Shown here: positions 25,949 through 33,821 of the stretch, piece by piece
Numbering within the stretch: the first letter of the stretch is position 1
Layout of the letters: each line of letters starts with the position of its first letter
Assembly: GCA_964563155.1 (NCBI GenBank)
Contig: CAZLVL010000001.1
Span: 1-64,000, forward strand
Origin: DUPQ01 sp964563155
GTDB lineage: Bacteria > Bacillota > Clostridia > DUPQ01
DNA length: 64,000 nt
Direction: 5' to 3'
Position numbers and translations under genes: made by a program
The notes under the pieces: generated by a model
Seen by the model: the letters and a program-made list of their open reading frames with translations, nothing else
Databases searched by the model: none
What the model was told of the DNA's origin: nothing

Positions 25949-27691
25949 TTAGTTCATTGAAGACCAAAGTGCAGCGTAATCTTGTTCAGATGCTTTTCCT
26001 AATCTGTCATTCATAAGGTCTAGAGTGAATTGTGGGTCAAAGGACATGATTGTTCCTAGGTATGTTTTAAGAGCTGCTTCTGGAGTAATTCCATCAATCA
26101 TAACGTCTGTAACATACTTAGTACCAGCTGTTGACCATTCGCCTGCAACCTTTGTAAATTCTTCGTTGTCAGGTTCTTTCATGTTTTCTGCTAATACATA
26201 GATTCTTCCATCATCATATTCGTTTAATACTTCATATCTTCTTTGAAGATTTCTAGAAGCTGTAACTGCTTGAGTTACGTCCCAGATAGGATCTCCAGAG
26301 TTGTATGCTGTAACATAGCCAAAGGAGCCAACATCAAGAGCATAGTCAGGATGTCCAGTAGTGATACCAGGTGTTCCTCTATTTGTTACTGTGTTTGTAG
26401 CTGTGTCTAATTGATGGTATAAGAGATAAACTGTTTGTCCATCAATAAAGATACCATTGTCTCCATCTTTAGAATCTTGAAGTATTCCAAATCTAAAGGT
26501 ATAGAAGCTTTCGGGTTCTCCATAAACAAGGTTTACATACCAGTTGATAACTTCTTTAGGTTGCTCTGTGTAAACTGTCATTACGTTTGGAGCACCAAAG
26601 TCAGCTGCCCAGCTGTTAATCTTTGTGGTGATGTGCTTAGAAGAAATAGCGCCAATACCTACCATGTAAGCGGTTGGTGTAAGCTTCTTAACAGCATTTT
26701 CCCATGAAATTAGCCATGTATCCCAATAGTAACAAGATCCAGCTTTTCCATCAGAGATTAAAGCTCTAACGTCAGCAGCACTCATTGTAAATAACTCAGG
26801 ATGTACAAGACCTTCTGTGTAACATTTACGTAAGAATGTAACTGCGTCAACCATTTGAGGTTTGATTATAGAGTCTTCCCAGATGTTGTCGTTAGGATTC
26901 CATAAAGGAATTAAAGCACCAACGTGGTTTGCACGTGCGTCGTGACCGTGGAAAATGTCTTGCATTAGCCACATTGTTCTGGAAGCAAAGCCCCAGGTGT
27001 CATTTTCGCCATTGCCATCAGGATCGTTGAATGTGAAGGCTTTAGATACTTCATAGAAGGCATCCATTGTTTCAGGTTTTTGTAGTCCAAGATTGTCTAG
27101 CCAGTCACCTCTCATAGTTCTAATAAACCATGTTGGATGTCCGTCTCCGCCTCTAGGAATACCCCAAACTTTACCATCCCATGTATATAGTTCTTTCCAT
27201 TCTTCAGGTATAATGTTTTTCCATGTTTCGTTGTCAGCTAAGAAATCATCTAATGCATAGATAACACCTTCTTGTGCCCAATCGATCATGTCATAACCTG
27301 TGAAAAGAGAAACGATACCTACTAGATCCTTTGACACTAATTGAAGATTAATAGTTTCAATATATGTGTCTCTAGCAGGTGAATGGAAATTGAAATTGAT
27401 TCCATACTTATCAGTAACATAGTCTCTAAATTCTTTTTTAAGGTCTAGGTTTTCTGTTGTGTCGCCATAATAGGCTAAACCAGTAATATCCATAACTGCT
27501 GGCTTTTCTACACCCTTGTCTGGTTCTGTTGTTTGAGTTTCTGTTGGTTTTGTTGTTTCTGTTGATGATTCTGTTGGTTGTGTTGTAGTAGTTTCTGTAG
27601 GATCTACAGGCTTATTATCACAAGCAGCAAAAATAAAAGAGCTAACTAGAAGCAATGCCAAGATCAAACTCAATACTTTAATTTTTTTCAT
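25949..27691 (-). CDS. extracellular solute-binding lipoprotein, copy 4 of 4
   Basis: This 580-residue lipoprotein has lipobox FAAC (Cys24) and a Thr-rich linker (TETTTTQPTESSTETTKPTE). The LplA-type domain is colinear with the other copies. It differs most in places: LAYYGDTTENLDLKKEF, QDIFHGHDARANHVG, KINSWAADFGAPNVM and IYVLAENMKEPDN. It is the first unit of the array in the direction of transcription and is preceded by two tandem promoters. No ABC permease or ATPase gene is adjacent, so it may share a permease encoded elsewhere with the other copies. The ligand is unknown. Confidence 0.9.
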   Translation of the reverse strand: MKKIKVLSLILALLLVSSFIFAACDNKPVDPTETTTTQPTESSTETTKPTETQTTEPDKGVEKPAVMDITGLAYYGDTTENLDLKKEFRDYVTDKYGINFNFHSPARDTYIETINLQLVSKDLVGIVSLFTGYDMIDWAQEGVIYALDDFLADNETWKNIIPEEWKELYTWDGKVWGIPRGGDGHPTWFIRTMRGDWLDNLGLQKPETMDAFYEVSKAFTFNDPDGNGENDTWGFASRTMWLMQDIFHGHDARANHVGALIPLWNPNDNIWEDSIIKPQMVDAVTFLRKCYTEGLVHPELFTMSAADVRALISDGKAGSCYYWDTWLISWENAVKKLTPTAYMVGIGAISSKHITTKINSWAADFGAPNVMTVYTEQPKEVINWYVNLVYGEPESFYTFRFGILQDSKDGDNGIFIDGQTVYLLYHQLDTATNTVTNRGTPGITTGHPDYALDVGSFGYVTAYNSGDPIWDVTQAVTASRNLQRRYEVLNEYDDGRIYVLAENMKEPDNEEFTKVAGEWSTAGTKYVTDVMIDGITPEAALKTYLGTIMSFDPQFTLDLMNDRLGKASEQDYAALWSSMN

Positions 27692-27730
27692 AAAACTCCC
27701 TCCATTTTTATTATCTTTTAAGATATAAAA

Positions 27731-27759
27731 AGGATACTAAACTTTCTTAGTTGTGTCAA
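27731..27759 (-). promoter_or_regulatory. proximal promoter of solute-binding protein copy 4
   Basis: On the minus strand, a perfect TTGACA (27754-27759), 17 bp and TATCCT (27731-27736), about 40 bp before the ATG. Confidence 0.68.
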
Positions 27760-27777
27760 GTAAACTTACAGATTAAT

Positions 27778-27805
27778 GTTATATTTTATGTCATGAATAT
27801 GTCAA
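27778..27805 (-). promoter_or_regulatory. distal tandem promoter of solute-binding protein copy 4
   Basis: On the minus strand, a perfect TTGACA (27800-27805), 16 bp and TATAAC (27778-27783). Two promoters in series suggest dual control. Confidence 0.5.
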
Positions 27806-27849
27806 TTATTGTCATTTTAAAGATTTTGCACACAAGACCCTTGATTGCA

Positions 27850-28680
27850 CTAGGGATAAATTTCTCCATTTATCAAGAGATTTCTTGCTGTTACATCAAT
27901 TTTAAGCATGTTTAAGGCGGTTGAGTAATCTAAAACACTGTGAATCTTTTCTTGCACTTGCCTTAAGGTTTCTAAGACATCATACTCTACATTCACTGTA
28001 ATGTTAACCTCTAATATAATGCCTTCAGCTTTATTTATAACCCTAAATCTGGTCATTCCTTCAAAACCACTAACCTCTGTACAACCATAGTTTGCTATTT
28101 GGAAGAGAGTATTATTGGAGATAGTATAACCTCCTAGATAAGAAAAGGTTGGTCTGACAATGGTTTTAGAGCCTTCTCCATCGGGACGGGACTTGTCTCT
28201 TTTTCTAAAAACATAAAGGGGATCTAGTAAATATCCAGCAAAATCCTTTCTAATTTCAAAAGTTGGTACAGGAATTACATGCTTTCCCTTTTCAATTCTG
28301 GTTTTTTTAGCCAACTCTATTTCTTCTTCTTCTGAGATATCGGTAATTCTTATAATCTTTTGCACTTCAGGAACTTCTAATCTTCTTGCAATTTCTCTTA
28401 CCATCTTATCTGAGGTCCCTAAGATGAGTATGGATTCTACCTTATTGGTCCTAATAGCTCTGGCTACTTCTTTTCTGTGGTCGTTATCATCAAAAATAGC
28501 ACGTTTTACAGAGGCTATCTTTGTAGCTTCCTTTTTAGCACTACTTCCTGCAATAACCCTGTTTTCACTAATTAGTAGACCATCATCAATTATGTGGGTT
28601 ATTCCCATGTCTGATGCTAACAATGTTGATTTGTGACTTTTGCCGGTTCCACTGCTTCCGACCAAGGCATATACTCTTAT
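27850..28680 (-). CDS. P-loop NTPase fused to an Asp23/Gls24-like domain, probable ATA start
   Basis: This protein of about 276 residues starts with a P-loop domain whose Walker A (ALVGSSGTGKSHKS) lies at residues 5-18. A nucleoside-kinase-like region follows (THIIDDGLLI, ILILGTSDKMVREIARRLEVP). The C-terminal domain of about 110 residues (VRPTFSYLGGYTISNN, EVNITVNVEYDVLETLRQVQEKI) resembles Asp23/Gls24 envelope-stress proteins. The combination is known in Clostridia but its role is unclear. AAGGAGG is followed after 6 nt by ATA AGA GTA TAT GCC. The family usually starts MRVYALVG, so ATA appears to replace ATG. An upstream in-frame ATG (28722) lies in a hairpin loop and would translate through the SD. 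Confidence 0.78.
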   Translation of the reverse strand: MRVYALVGSSGTGKSHKSTLLASDMGITHIIDDGLLISENRVIAGSSAKKEATKIASVKRAIFDDNDHRKEVARAIRTNKVESILILGTSDKMVREIARRLEVPEVQKIIRITDISEEEEIELAKKTRIEKGKHVIPVPTFEIRKDFAGYLLDPLYVFRKRDKSRPDGEGSKTIVRPTFSYLGGYTISNNTLFQIANYGCTEVSGFEGMTRFRVINKAEGIILEVNITVNVEYDVLETLRQVQEKIHSVLDYSTALNMLKIDVTARNLLINGEIYP

Positions 28681-28701
28681 AGCAAACCTCCTTAATATAT
28701 A

Positions 28702-28736
28702 AAAAATTATACCATATAACAATTGGTATAATTTTT
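28702..28736 (-). terminator. AT-rich hairpin between the RsmC-like and P-loop/Asp23 genes
   Basis: A perfect 12-bp inverted repeat (AAAAATTATACC/GGTATAATTTTT) has an 11-nt loop and T-runs on both strands. On the minus strand it ends 8 nt before the AAGGAGG of the P-loop gene. It could terminate the RsmC-like transcript, or act as an attenuator or operator for the P-loop gene. Confidence 0.55.
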
Positions 28737-28786
28737 ATAAATAAGGTTTTATTATTGTAAATTTATATACTATCTTTAACTTGAAC

Positions 28787-29437
28787 TTAGTCTACAGAGC
28801 TTGCTTTTATACATTTGTATATGTGATAGCCACCTTTTTTTTCTATTACTTCCACCTTGGAAAAGATCTCTTCTAGTTTTTTCTTGCTACTTTCAGAACC
28901 TTGCTTTTTTTGTATTACACAATAAAATATTCCATTGCTTTCTAAGTTGTTAAAGGCTCTTTGATAAAAGGTAAAAACGGTTTCTTTACCAGCTCTTATG
29001 GGAGGGTTACTTACACAGATGTTGAAGCTTTCTTCTAGTTCTTCATTTTTTATATCTTTTTCAATAACTCTTGCCCCTTTTAGAGAGTTCAATTTTATGT
29101 TTTCTCTAGCAAATAAGAGGGCTCTTTTATTTACTTCATATAAATAGGTCTTTTTTGCAGATAAAAGCTTTCCTAAAACAAGTCCTATAACTCCTATGCC
29201 AGCTCCAAGGTCTGCTAACACTAGGTTTTCTTTATTTATATTTTCATTTCCGCTTTTATTACTTTCTAAATCTTCTAGCACAGTTTTAATAAGAAGCTTA
29301 CTTCCAAAGTCTATTCCTTGCTTGGAAAAAACTCCACTTCCTGATTTAAAGACAAAGTTTACATATTCAATACTTGTTCTATATTCAAAAGTTTTATCTA
29401 GAGATTTTGGATTGTCTGTAAAGTAATGATCTGACAT
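28787..29437 (-). CDS. class I SAM-dependent methyltransferase, RsmC/YbxB-like
   Basis: This 216-residue protein has the N-terminal HYFTDNPKS and the segment GSGVFSKQGIDFGSKLLI, both typical of RsmC-type 16S rRNA (guanine1207-N2) methyltransferases. The SAM loop LADLGAGIGVIGLVLGK (about residues 74-90) and the catalytic SNPPIRAGK (about 137-145) follow. It is the single-domain form usual in Gram-positives (about 200 residues). The ribosomal target is inferred from the family. The SD is weak. A ferredoxin terminator lies just upstream, so it probably has its own promoter. Confidence 0.88.
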   Translation of the reverse strand: MSDHYFTDNPKSLDKTFEYRTSIEYVNFVFKSGSGVFSKQGIDFGSKLLIKTVLEDLESNKSGNENINKENLVLADLGAGIGVIGLVLGKLLSAKKTYLYEVNKRALLFARENIKLNSLKGARVIEKDIKNEELEESFNICVSNPPIRAGKETVFTFYQRAFNNLESNGIFYCVIQKKQGSESSKKKLEEIFSKVEVIEKKGGYHIYKCIKASSVD

Positions 29438-29469
29438 AGCTAAATTTCTCTTTTCTTTTTTATATGAAA

Positions 29470-29490
29470 ATGGCGGCCAAGCCGCCGGTT
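29470..29490 (-). terminator. terminator of the ferredoxin gene
   Basis: A GC-rich perfect stem GGCGGC/GCCGCC with loop CAA on the plus strand is followed on the minus strand by ATTTTC. It lies 18 bp past the ferredoxin stop. Confidence 0.75.
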
Positions 29491-29507
29491 TCCATGTATC
29501 TTCTAGA

Positions 29508-29678
29508 CTACTCCTCTATTGGAGCATCTACTGGGCACACGTCTGCACATGCTCCGCATGATATACAAAGGTCTGCTTCTATTACATATATACTGGGTCC
29601 AGCAGAAATTGCTTCTGTAGGACATTCAGGTTCACATGCTCCGCAGCTAATGCAATCTTCGGTTATTCTATATGGCAT
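29508..29678 (-). CDS. 2[4Fe-4S] clostridial-type ferredoxin
   Basis: This short gene of 56 codons starts MPYRITEDCI and has two classical cluster motifs: CISCGACEPECP (Cys9, 12, 15, 19) and CISCGACADVCPV (Cys38, 41, 44, 48). The C-terminus is DAPIEE. It is the standard low-potential electron carrier of anaerobes, serving enzymes such as pyruvate:ferredoxin oxidoreductase and hydrogenase. A strong SD (GGAGG, 6 nt before ATG), its own promoter (29709-29737) and a GC-rich terminator make it a single-gene unit. It is oppositely oriented to the longest frame in this stretch and is easily missed. Confidence 0.96.
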   Translation of the reverse strand: MPYRITEDCISCGACEPECPTEAISAGPSIYVIEADLCISCGACADVCPVDAPIEE

Positions 29679-29708
29679 CTCACACCTCCGATAATTTATT
29701 CCTCAAAA

Positions 29709-29737
29709 AGTATATAAAGTAAATGGATAAAAAGCAA
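29709..29737 (-). promoter_or_regulatory. promoter of the ferredoxin gene
   Basis: On the minus strand, TTGCTT (29732-29737), 17 bp and TATACT (29709-29714), about 31 bp before the ATG. Confidence 0.62.
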
Positions 29738-29804
29738 ACGAATTTAGCCTTAAATCCATGTCTTTTATGCATATACGTATATCTATTTGGTATAAGTGCT
29801 CATT

Positions 29805-30695
29805 TTAATTGTCTTCAAGCTTTGAAAGCTCACTGGCAGATACATGTTCATCTTCAGTATCAGGCAGTCTTTTGTACTTAGAAGACCTTTTTAAAACTTC
29901 TACTTGGCTTACATGATAGAGTCTAATATCTATTTCTTCTCCTCTATCTAGTTTAACCTTCAGTTCTTCTTTAAGGAGATTGACATCAACTACCTCGCCC
30001 TTGCCATCTTCTGTTTTTACAATAGCTCCAATTCCTGGAGTTGTTTTTATAAGGTCAGTGTATGCATCATGTTCATATTTTAAACAACACATTAAACGGC
30101 CACAAACTCCTGAGATTTTTAGGGGATTTAATGAAATAGATTGGTCTTTAGCCATCTTTATTGAAACAGTTTGAAAATCTGTCAAAAAGGTCTTACAACA
30201 AAATGCCCTTCCACAAACTCCAAGCCCACCCAAAAGTTTAGCTTCGTCTCTTACTCCAATTTGCCTTAATTCAATCCTTGTTCTAAAAGTGGCTGCTAAG
30301 TCTTTAACTAGGTCTCTAAAATCAACTCTGCCATCTGCGGTAAAGTAAAATAGGATTTTACTCATATCAAAGGCAACTTCTACTCCCACTAATCTCATGG
30401 CGATTTTATGGGCTTTTATTTTTTCTTCGCATATACCAAAGGCTTCCACTTCTTTTTCTTTAGCGATTTTTTCTTTTTCCAAATCTTCTTCTGTGGCTAC
30501 CCTTATAATTTCTTTTAGGGGTGTTTTTATTTCTTTTTCATCAATCTCTTTTACAGTCTCAAAGACAGTTCCCATTTCCATTCCTCTAACCGTCTCAACA
30601 ACTACCTTGTCATCTATATTCAAATCAAGTTCGCCACAGGCGAAACTGTAAATCTTATTAGATTGTCTGAATTTTATACCTACTACTGCAGTCAT
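29805..30695 (-). CDS. ricT: PSP1/RicT (YaaT) family protein
   Basis: This 296-residue protein has the PSP1 C-terminal domain in its middle (about 60-150) and six closely placed cysteines (161, 166, 167, 198, 203, 204; VCGRAFCCKTF and VCGRLMCC). In Bacillus subtilis the RicA-RicF-RicT complex binds Fe-S clusters and assists RNase Y-dependent mRNA maturation, as well as competence and sporulation. The cysteines here fit cluster binding. It overlaps holB by 4 nt. The holB-ricT order is the usual Bacillota arrangement. Confidence 0.94.
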   Translation of the reverse strand: MTAVVGIKFRQSNKIYSFACGELDLNIDDKVVVETVRGMEMGTVFETVKEIDEKEIKTPLKEIIRVATEEDLEKEKIAKEKEVEAFGICEEKIKAHKIAMRLVGVEVAFDMSKILFYFTADGRVDFRDLVKDLAATFRTRIELRQIGVRDEAKLLGGLGVCGRAFCCKTFLTDFQTVSIKMAKDQSISLNPLKISGVCGRLMCCLKYEHDAYTDLIKTTPGIGAIVKTEDGKGEVVDVNLLKEELKVKLDRGEEIDIRLYHVSQVEVLKRSSKYKRLPDTEDEHVSASELSKLEDN

Positions 30696-31645
30696 ATATT
30701 TAATTCCTCCGACAATTTTATTTCCATAGTCCCAATTGCAATATTGCTTGGCACATTATCTTTGATATAAAGTGCTGTTTGGGAAACTTGTAAAAACATT
30801 TCTAGCAGGGTATTCATTGAATTTCTCTCTGCCATTCTTACAATAATATCCGAAATATCCCTATTTATCAAGTTTCCTTTTTTCTTGCTTTTTTTGTATA
30901 TAATGGCATCTCTCAAAAAAGATTGGAGTATTTCTAAATATAAATCTCCTCCCTCTTTAATTTCCTTGTAAAGAGCCTTCTTTTCTCCTCTTTTCATATG
31001 TTCAATAAGGGCTTGTCTGCTTACTTTAAATCCTTGATCGAAAAGCAGTTTTTCACCTTTTCCAATAGCCCCGTTTGAATAAGAGGCTGCATTTTCTATT
31101 TCATTTAAATCAAAATCTTCATATTTAGATTGTAAAAAGTTTACAACCTCTCTTTTTGTATTTACTCCAGTATAAATAATAGTACTTCTTGATCTTATGG
31201 TGTCAGTTAGCTGTTCTGCATTTTGTACAGTTAAAAGAAAGTAGGCATATTCTGGAGGTTGTTCTAAGGTTTTTAAAAAGGCATTCTGTGCCTGTTCTGT
31301 CATTTTCTCAGCATCAAAAATTAAATAGATTTTCTTGTTTTGGCTTAGGGGTAACAATTGGACATCTGCTATCATTTGCCTAATATCTTCTACACTTATT
31401 GATTTTTCTCTTTCAATAGTAAAGGTTTCTTTAAATCCCCTACACCCATGACAAACATTACAAACCTCTATTCCTCTAGGATTTTCACACATAAGAAGAT
31501 TAGAAAAAGCAGAGACAATAAGTTTTTTCCCTGAATCTTTTGGGCCTTCGAAGATTAAAGCATTATTTATTCTTTTCTTTTCAATGATTTTATTTAATTG
31601 ATTTTTTAATGTGTCTCTTCCGTAAAGATTATCAAACGTGTTCAT
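30692..31645 (-). CDS. holB: DNA polymerase III subunit delta-prime (clamp loader)
   Basis: This 317-residue AAA+ clamp-loader subunit has a Walker A-like GPKDSGKK (34-41) and a zinc module with Cys53, 62, 65 and 68 (MCENPRGIEVCNVCHGC). Sensor-type segments include LIFDAEKMTEQAQNAFLKTLEQPPE (given in parts: FDAEKMTEQAQNAFLK) and TIRSRSTI. It loads the beta clamp on DNA together with DnaX and HolA. It sits between darA and ricT, the conserved gene order. The start is 1 nt from the darA stop. Confidence 0.93.
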   Translation of the reverse strand: MNTFDNLYGRDTLKNQLNKIIEKKRINNALIFEGPKDSGKKLIVSAFSNLLMCENPRGIEVCNVCHGCRGFKETFTIEREKSISVEDIRQMIADVQLLPLSQNKKIYLIFDAEKMTEQAQNAFLKTLEQPPEYAYFLLTVQNAEQLTDTIRSRSTIIYTGVNTKREVVNFLQSKYEDFDLNEIENAASYSNGAIGKGEKLLFDQGFKVSRQALIEHMKRGEKKALYKEIKEGGDLYLEILQSFLRDAIIYKKSKKKGNLINRDISDIIVRMAERNSMNTLLEMFLQVSQTALYIKDNVPSNIAIGTMEIKLSEELNI

Positions 31646-31646
31646 C

Positions 31647-31976
31647 TCATTCCTTGAAATACTTCAAGACATCAGTAACAAAGATAATAGCTCCGCCCAT
31701 TGTTACCTCAACAGGGTAGCCTGTAAAAACTGTTCCTTGTGATGATCCAATCATAGAAGAATTTACAATCTTTTTTCTGCTCTTTGATTTTGACTTGATT
31801 ATTTCAACTGCCTTATCAAGTTTTTCATCATCCACTCCTATTAACAAGGTTGTATTACCTGATTTTAAAAATCCGCCAGAAGAACAAAGTTTTGTAACGC
31901 CAAAGCCTTCTTGATTTAGTCCTCTCATTACATCAAGTTCATCTTCATCATTTACAATTGCAAATATTAGCTTCAT
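31647..31976 (-). CDS. darA: cyclic-di-AMP receptor DarA (PII-like)
   Basis: This 109-residue PII-like protein has MKLIFAIVNDEDELDVMRGL at the start, then GFGVTKLCSSGGFLKSGNTT, GVDDEKLDKAVEIIK, and the C-terminal GYPVEVTMGGAIIFVTDV. It is the DarA/PstA/YaaQ family, whose trimers bind cyclic di-AMP between subunits. The downstream output is not known. It lies between tmk and holB, as in most Bacillota. A c-di-AMP cyclase is not in this window. Confidence 0.94.
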   Translation of the reverse strand: MKLIFAIVNDEDELDVMRGLNQEGFGVTKLCSSGGFLKSGNTTLLIGVDDEKLDKAVEIIKSKSKSRKKIVNSSMIGSSQGTVFTGYPVEVTMGGAIIFVTDVLKYFKE

Positions 31977-31985
31977 ATTCTCCTC

Positions 31986-32606
31986 CTAAATTATAGTATC
32001 TATATATTCTTCAATTTTCTTTGCGATTTCTTCTTCACTCTTGCTTCCATCTACTCTAGCAAATCTATCAGGAAACTTTTCCATTAGCTTTAAATAGCCA
32101 TCATGAACCCGCTTATGAAACAGGATATCTTCGTTTTCCAACCTATCTGCTTGGCTGGATTTTTTCTTTCTTTTTAAAGACTCCTCAGGTTCTATGTCAA
32201 TAAAAAAAGTCATTTTAGGAACTATGTTCTTAACTGCTGTCAAATTTATGGATAAGACTTCATCAAAATCCAACTCTCTTCCATATACCTGATAGGCTAA
32301 ACTAGAATCAAAAAATCTATCTAAGATTACAATATAACCGTCATTTAGTAAAGGTTCTACCTTTTCTTCAACCATTTGAGCTCTAGAAGCAGCATACAAA
32401 AGCATCTCGGTCAAATAGCTCATTTCAATATTTTCTTTATTTAGCAAGATATTTCTTATTTCTTCACCAATTCTTGTGCCACCAGGCTCTCTAAGTATTT
32501 CAACTTTAAAGCCTTTTTGATCCAAGTAGTTTTTTACTGCCTTTATTTGAGTAGTTTTACCGGATCCATCAGTGCCTTCGAATGAAATAATCATTCCTTT
32601 TGTCAT
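31986..32606 (-). CDS. tmk: thymidylate kinase
   Basis: This 206-residue enzyme phosphorylates dTMP to dTDP with ATP. The P-loop FEGTDGSGKTTQ (residues 9-20), REPGGTRIGEE, ILDRFFDSSLAYQ (the DR motif) and a lid region (EESLKRKKKSSQADRLE) are all present. It overlaps coaX by 4 nt and is followed by darA. Confidence 0.96.
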   Translation of the reverse strand: MTKGMIISFEGTDGSGKTTQIKAVKNYLDQKGFKVEILREPGGTRIGEEIRNILLNKENIEMSYLTEMLLYAASRAQMVEEKVEPLLNDGYIVILDRFFDSSLAYQVYGRELDFDEVLSINLTAVKNIVPKMTFFIDIEPEESLKRKKKSSQADRLENEDILFHKRVHDGYLKLMEKFPDRFARVDGSKSEEEIAKKIEEYIDTII

Positions 32607-33418
32607 ATATTTATTGCCTTTCCTTCAAGTTTAAAAATATTTTTATCATATATTAGTTTTAGTCCCTTTAAGGTCAACATACTATCAATATGATCTATCT
32701 GTTCGCACCTTTGTGCTATTAAAGCTAAATGTCCTCCGGTGGCAACCACCTTTATATCTTCTGCCTTTTGACCATAATCTTCTACCAACTCTTTTTTGAT
32801 ATGCTGGACTATGGCATTTATTTGTCCTAAATATCCATAAACAATACCAGATTGCATGGAGTTTATAGTATTTTTCCCAATAACCTTAGGAGGCATAACA
32901 ATATCTATATTGGGCAACTTTGCTGTTCTTTTATACATGGCCTCTGAAACAATTTGTACTCCTGGAGAAATTACTACCCCTGGACACTCAAAGCTTTCGG
33001 TTACACAAGAATAGGTTGTGGCTGTCCCAAAATCAATAACAATTGCAGGCCCTTTATAGTACTCATAAGCAGCTACTAGGTTTACAATAATATCTGCTCC
33101 TAATTCTTTGGGGTTATCTACTTTAATGTTAAGACCAGTTTTAATTCCCTGTTCTACAAAGACAGGCTTAATTTTAAAATACTTTTCTAAAGAAAGATTT
33201 AAAGTATACATTATACCAGGAACAACAGAAGATACTATTATTGCATCCACCTGCTTTGGGTCTAAGTTGGCATTTTTAAACATGTTCATGTAAAAAACGC
33301 CAAACTCATCTGCTGTTCTTTCCTTATTGGTAGTAAGGCGCCAAACATCAAGATAACGCTCTGTATCATGGACACCCATTACTATATTGGTATTTCCTAC
33401 ATCAATAGCTAAGAGCAT
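32603..33418 (-). CDS. coaX: type III pantothenate kinase
   Basis: This 271-residue ASKHA-fold kinase catalyses the first step of coenzyme A synthesis. The phosphate-1 motif LLAIDVGNTNIVMGV lies at the N-terminus. KELGADIIVNLVAAYE, IDFGTATTYSCV and ISPGVQIVSEAMYKRTAKLP follow, the last close to the substrate site. Type III enzymes are not feedback-inhibited by CoA. Its position next to birA is frequent in Bacillota. The start is 1 nt beyond the stop of the Asn-rich gene. Confidence 0.95.
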   Translation of the reverse strand: MLLAIDVGNTNIVMGVHDTERYLDVWRLTTNKERTADEFGVFYMNMFKNANLDPKQVDAIIVSSVVPGIMYTLNLSLEKYFKIKPVFVEQGIKTGLNIKVDNPKELGADIIVNLVAAYEYYKGPAIVIDFGTATTYSCVTESFECPGVVISPGVQIVSEAMYKRTAKLPNIDIVMPPKVIGKNTINSMQSGIVYGYLGQINAIVQHIKKELVEDYGQKAEDIKVVATGGHLALIAQRCEQIDHIDSMLTLKGLKLIYDKNIFKLEGKAINI

Positions 33419-33419
33419 A

Positions 33420-33821
33420 TTACACCTTTATCATTTTTATTTCTTCTATTTCTAAGAAAATCTCTTTTTCGATTCTAAGTATATCCTTTTTTACATCCTC
33501 AAGAGTTTCAATATAGTCAGCTCTTCTTCTTCTGGTTCTAGGATATTTCTTGTAGGTCTTTTTCTTAGTAGTTTCTGCCATCATTTCTTGGTTTTTTAAA
33601 AGTTCATTACATATATCAGTACAATCACAATTAATATCGGGATTTCTTGGTGCACTTGCTGTCTTTTGACTGGCATTTGGCTTGTATGAGTTGGATTTGT
33701 TTTTATAATTATTGTTATAAGGTTTCTTACCCTTATAATTGTTGTTCTTCTTATAATTATTATTCTTTGTCTTGTTGTTATTATTTGTACCAGCTACCTG
33801 GGCATTTTGGTTATGTTCCAT
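33420..33821 (-). CDS. Asn/Lys-rich low-complexity hypothetical protein
   Basis: This protein of 133 residues starts at 33821 (MEHNQNAQ), where AAGGAGG precedes the ATG; an upstream in-frame ATG lacks an SD. The first half is almost only Asn, Lys, Tyr and Gly (NNNNKTKNNNYKKNNN and similar). The second half has three Cys (CDCTDIC), a basic stretch (KKKTYKKYPRTRRRRADY) and a C-terminal amphipathic helix (EDVKKDILRIEKEIFLEIEE). The basic low-complexity part could bind RNA or DNA; this is inference. It overlaps birA by 11 nt. I do not recognise a family. Confidence 0.65.
   Translation of the reverse strand: MEHNQNAQVAGTNNNNKTKNNNYKKNNNYKGKKPYNNNYKNKSNSYKPNASQKTASAPRNPDINCDCTDICNELLKNQEMMAETTKKKTYKKYPRTRRRRADYIETLEDVKKDILRIEKEIFLEIEEIKMIKV

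Noticed and set aside
29464..29694. Plus-strand open frame of 76 codons
   Set aside because: It lies opposite the ferredoxin gene, which has cluster motifs, SD, promoter and terminator.
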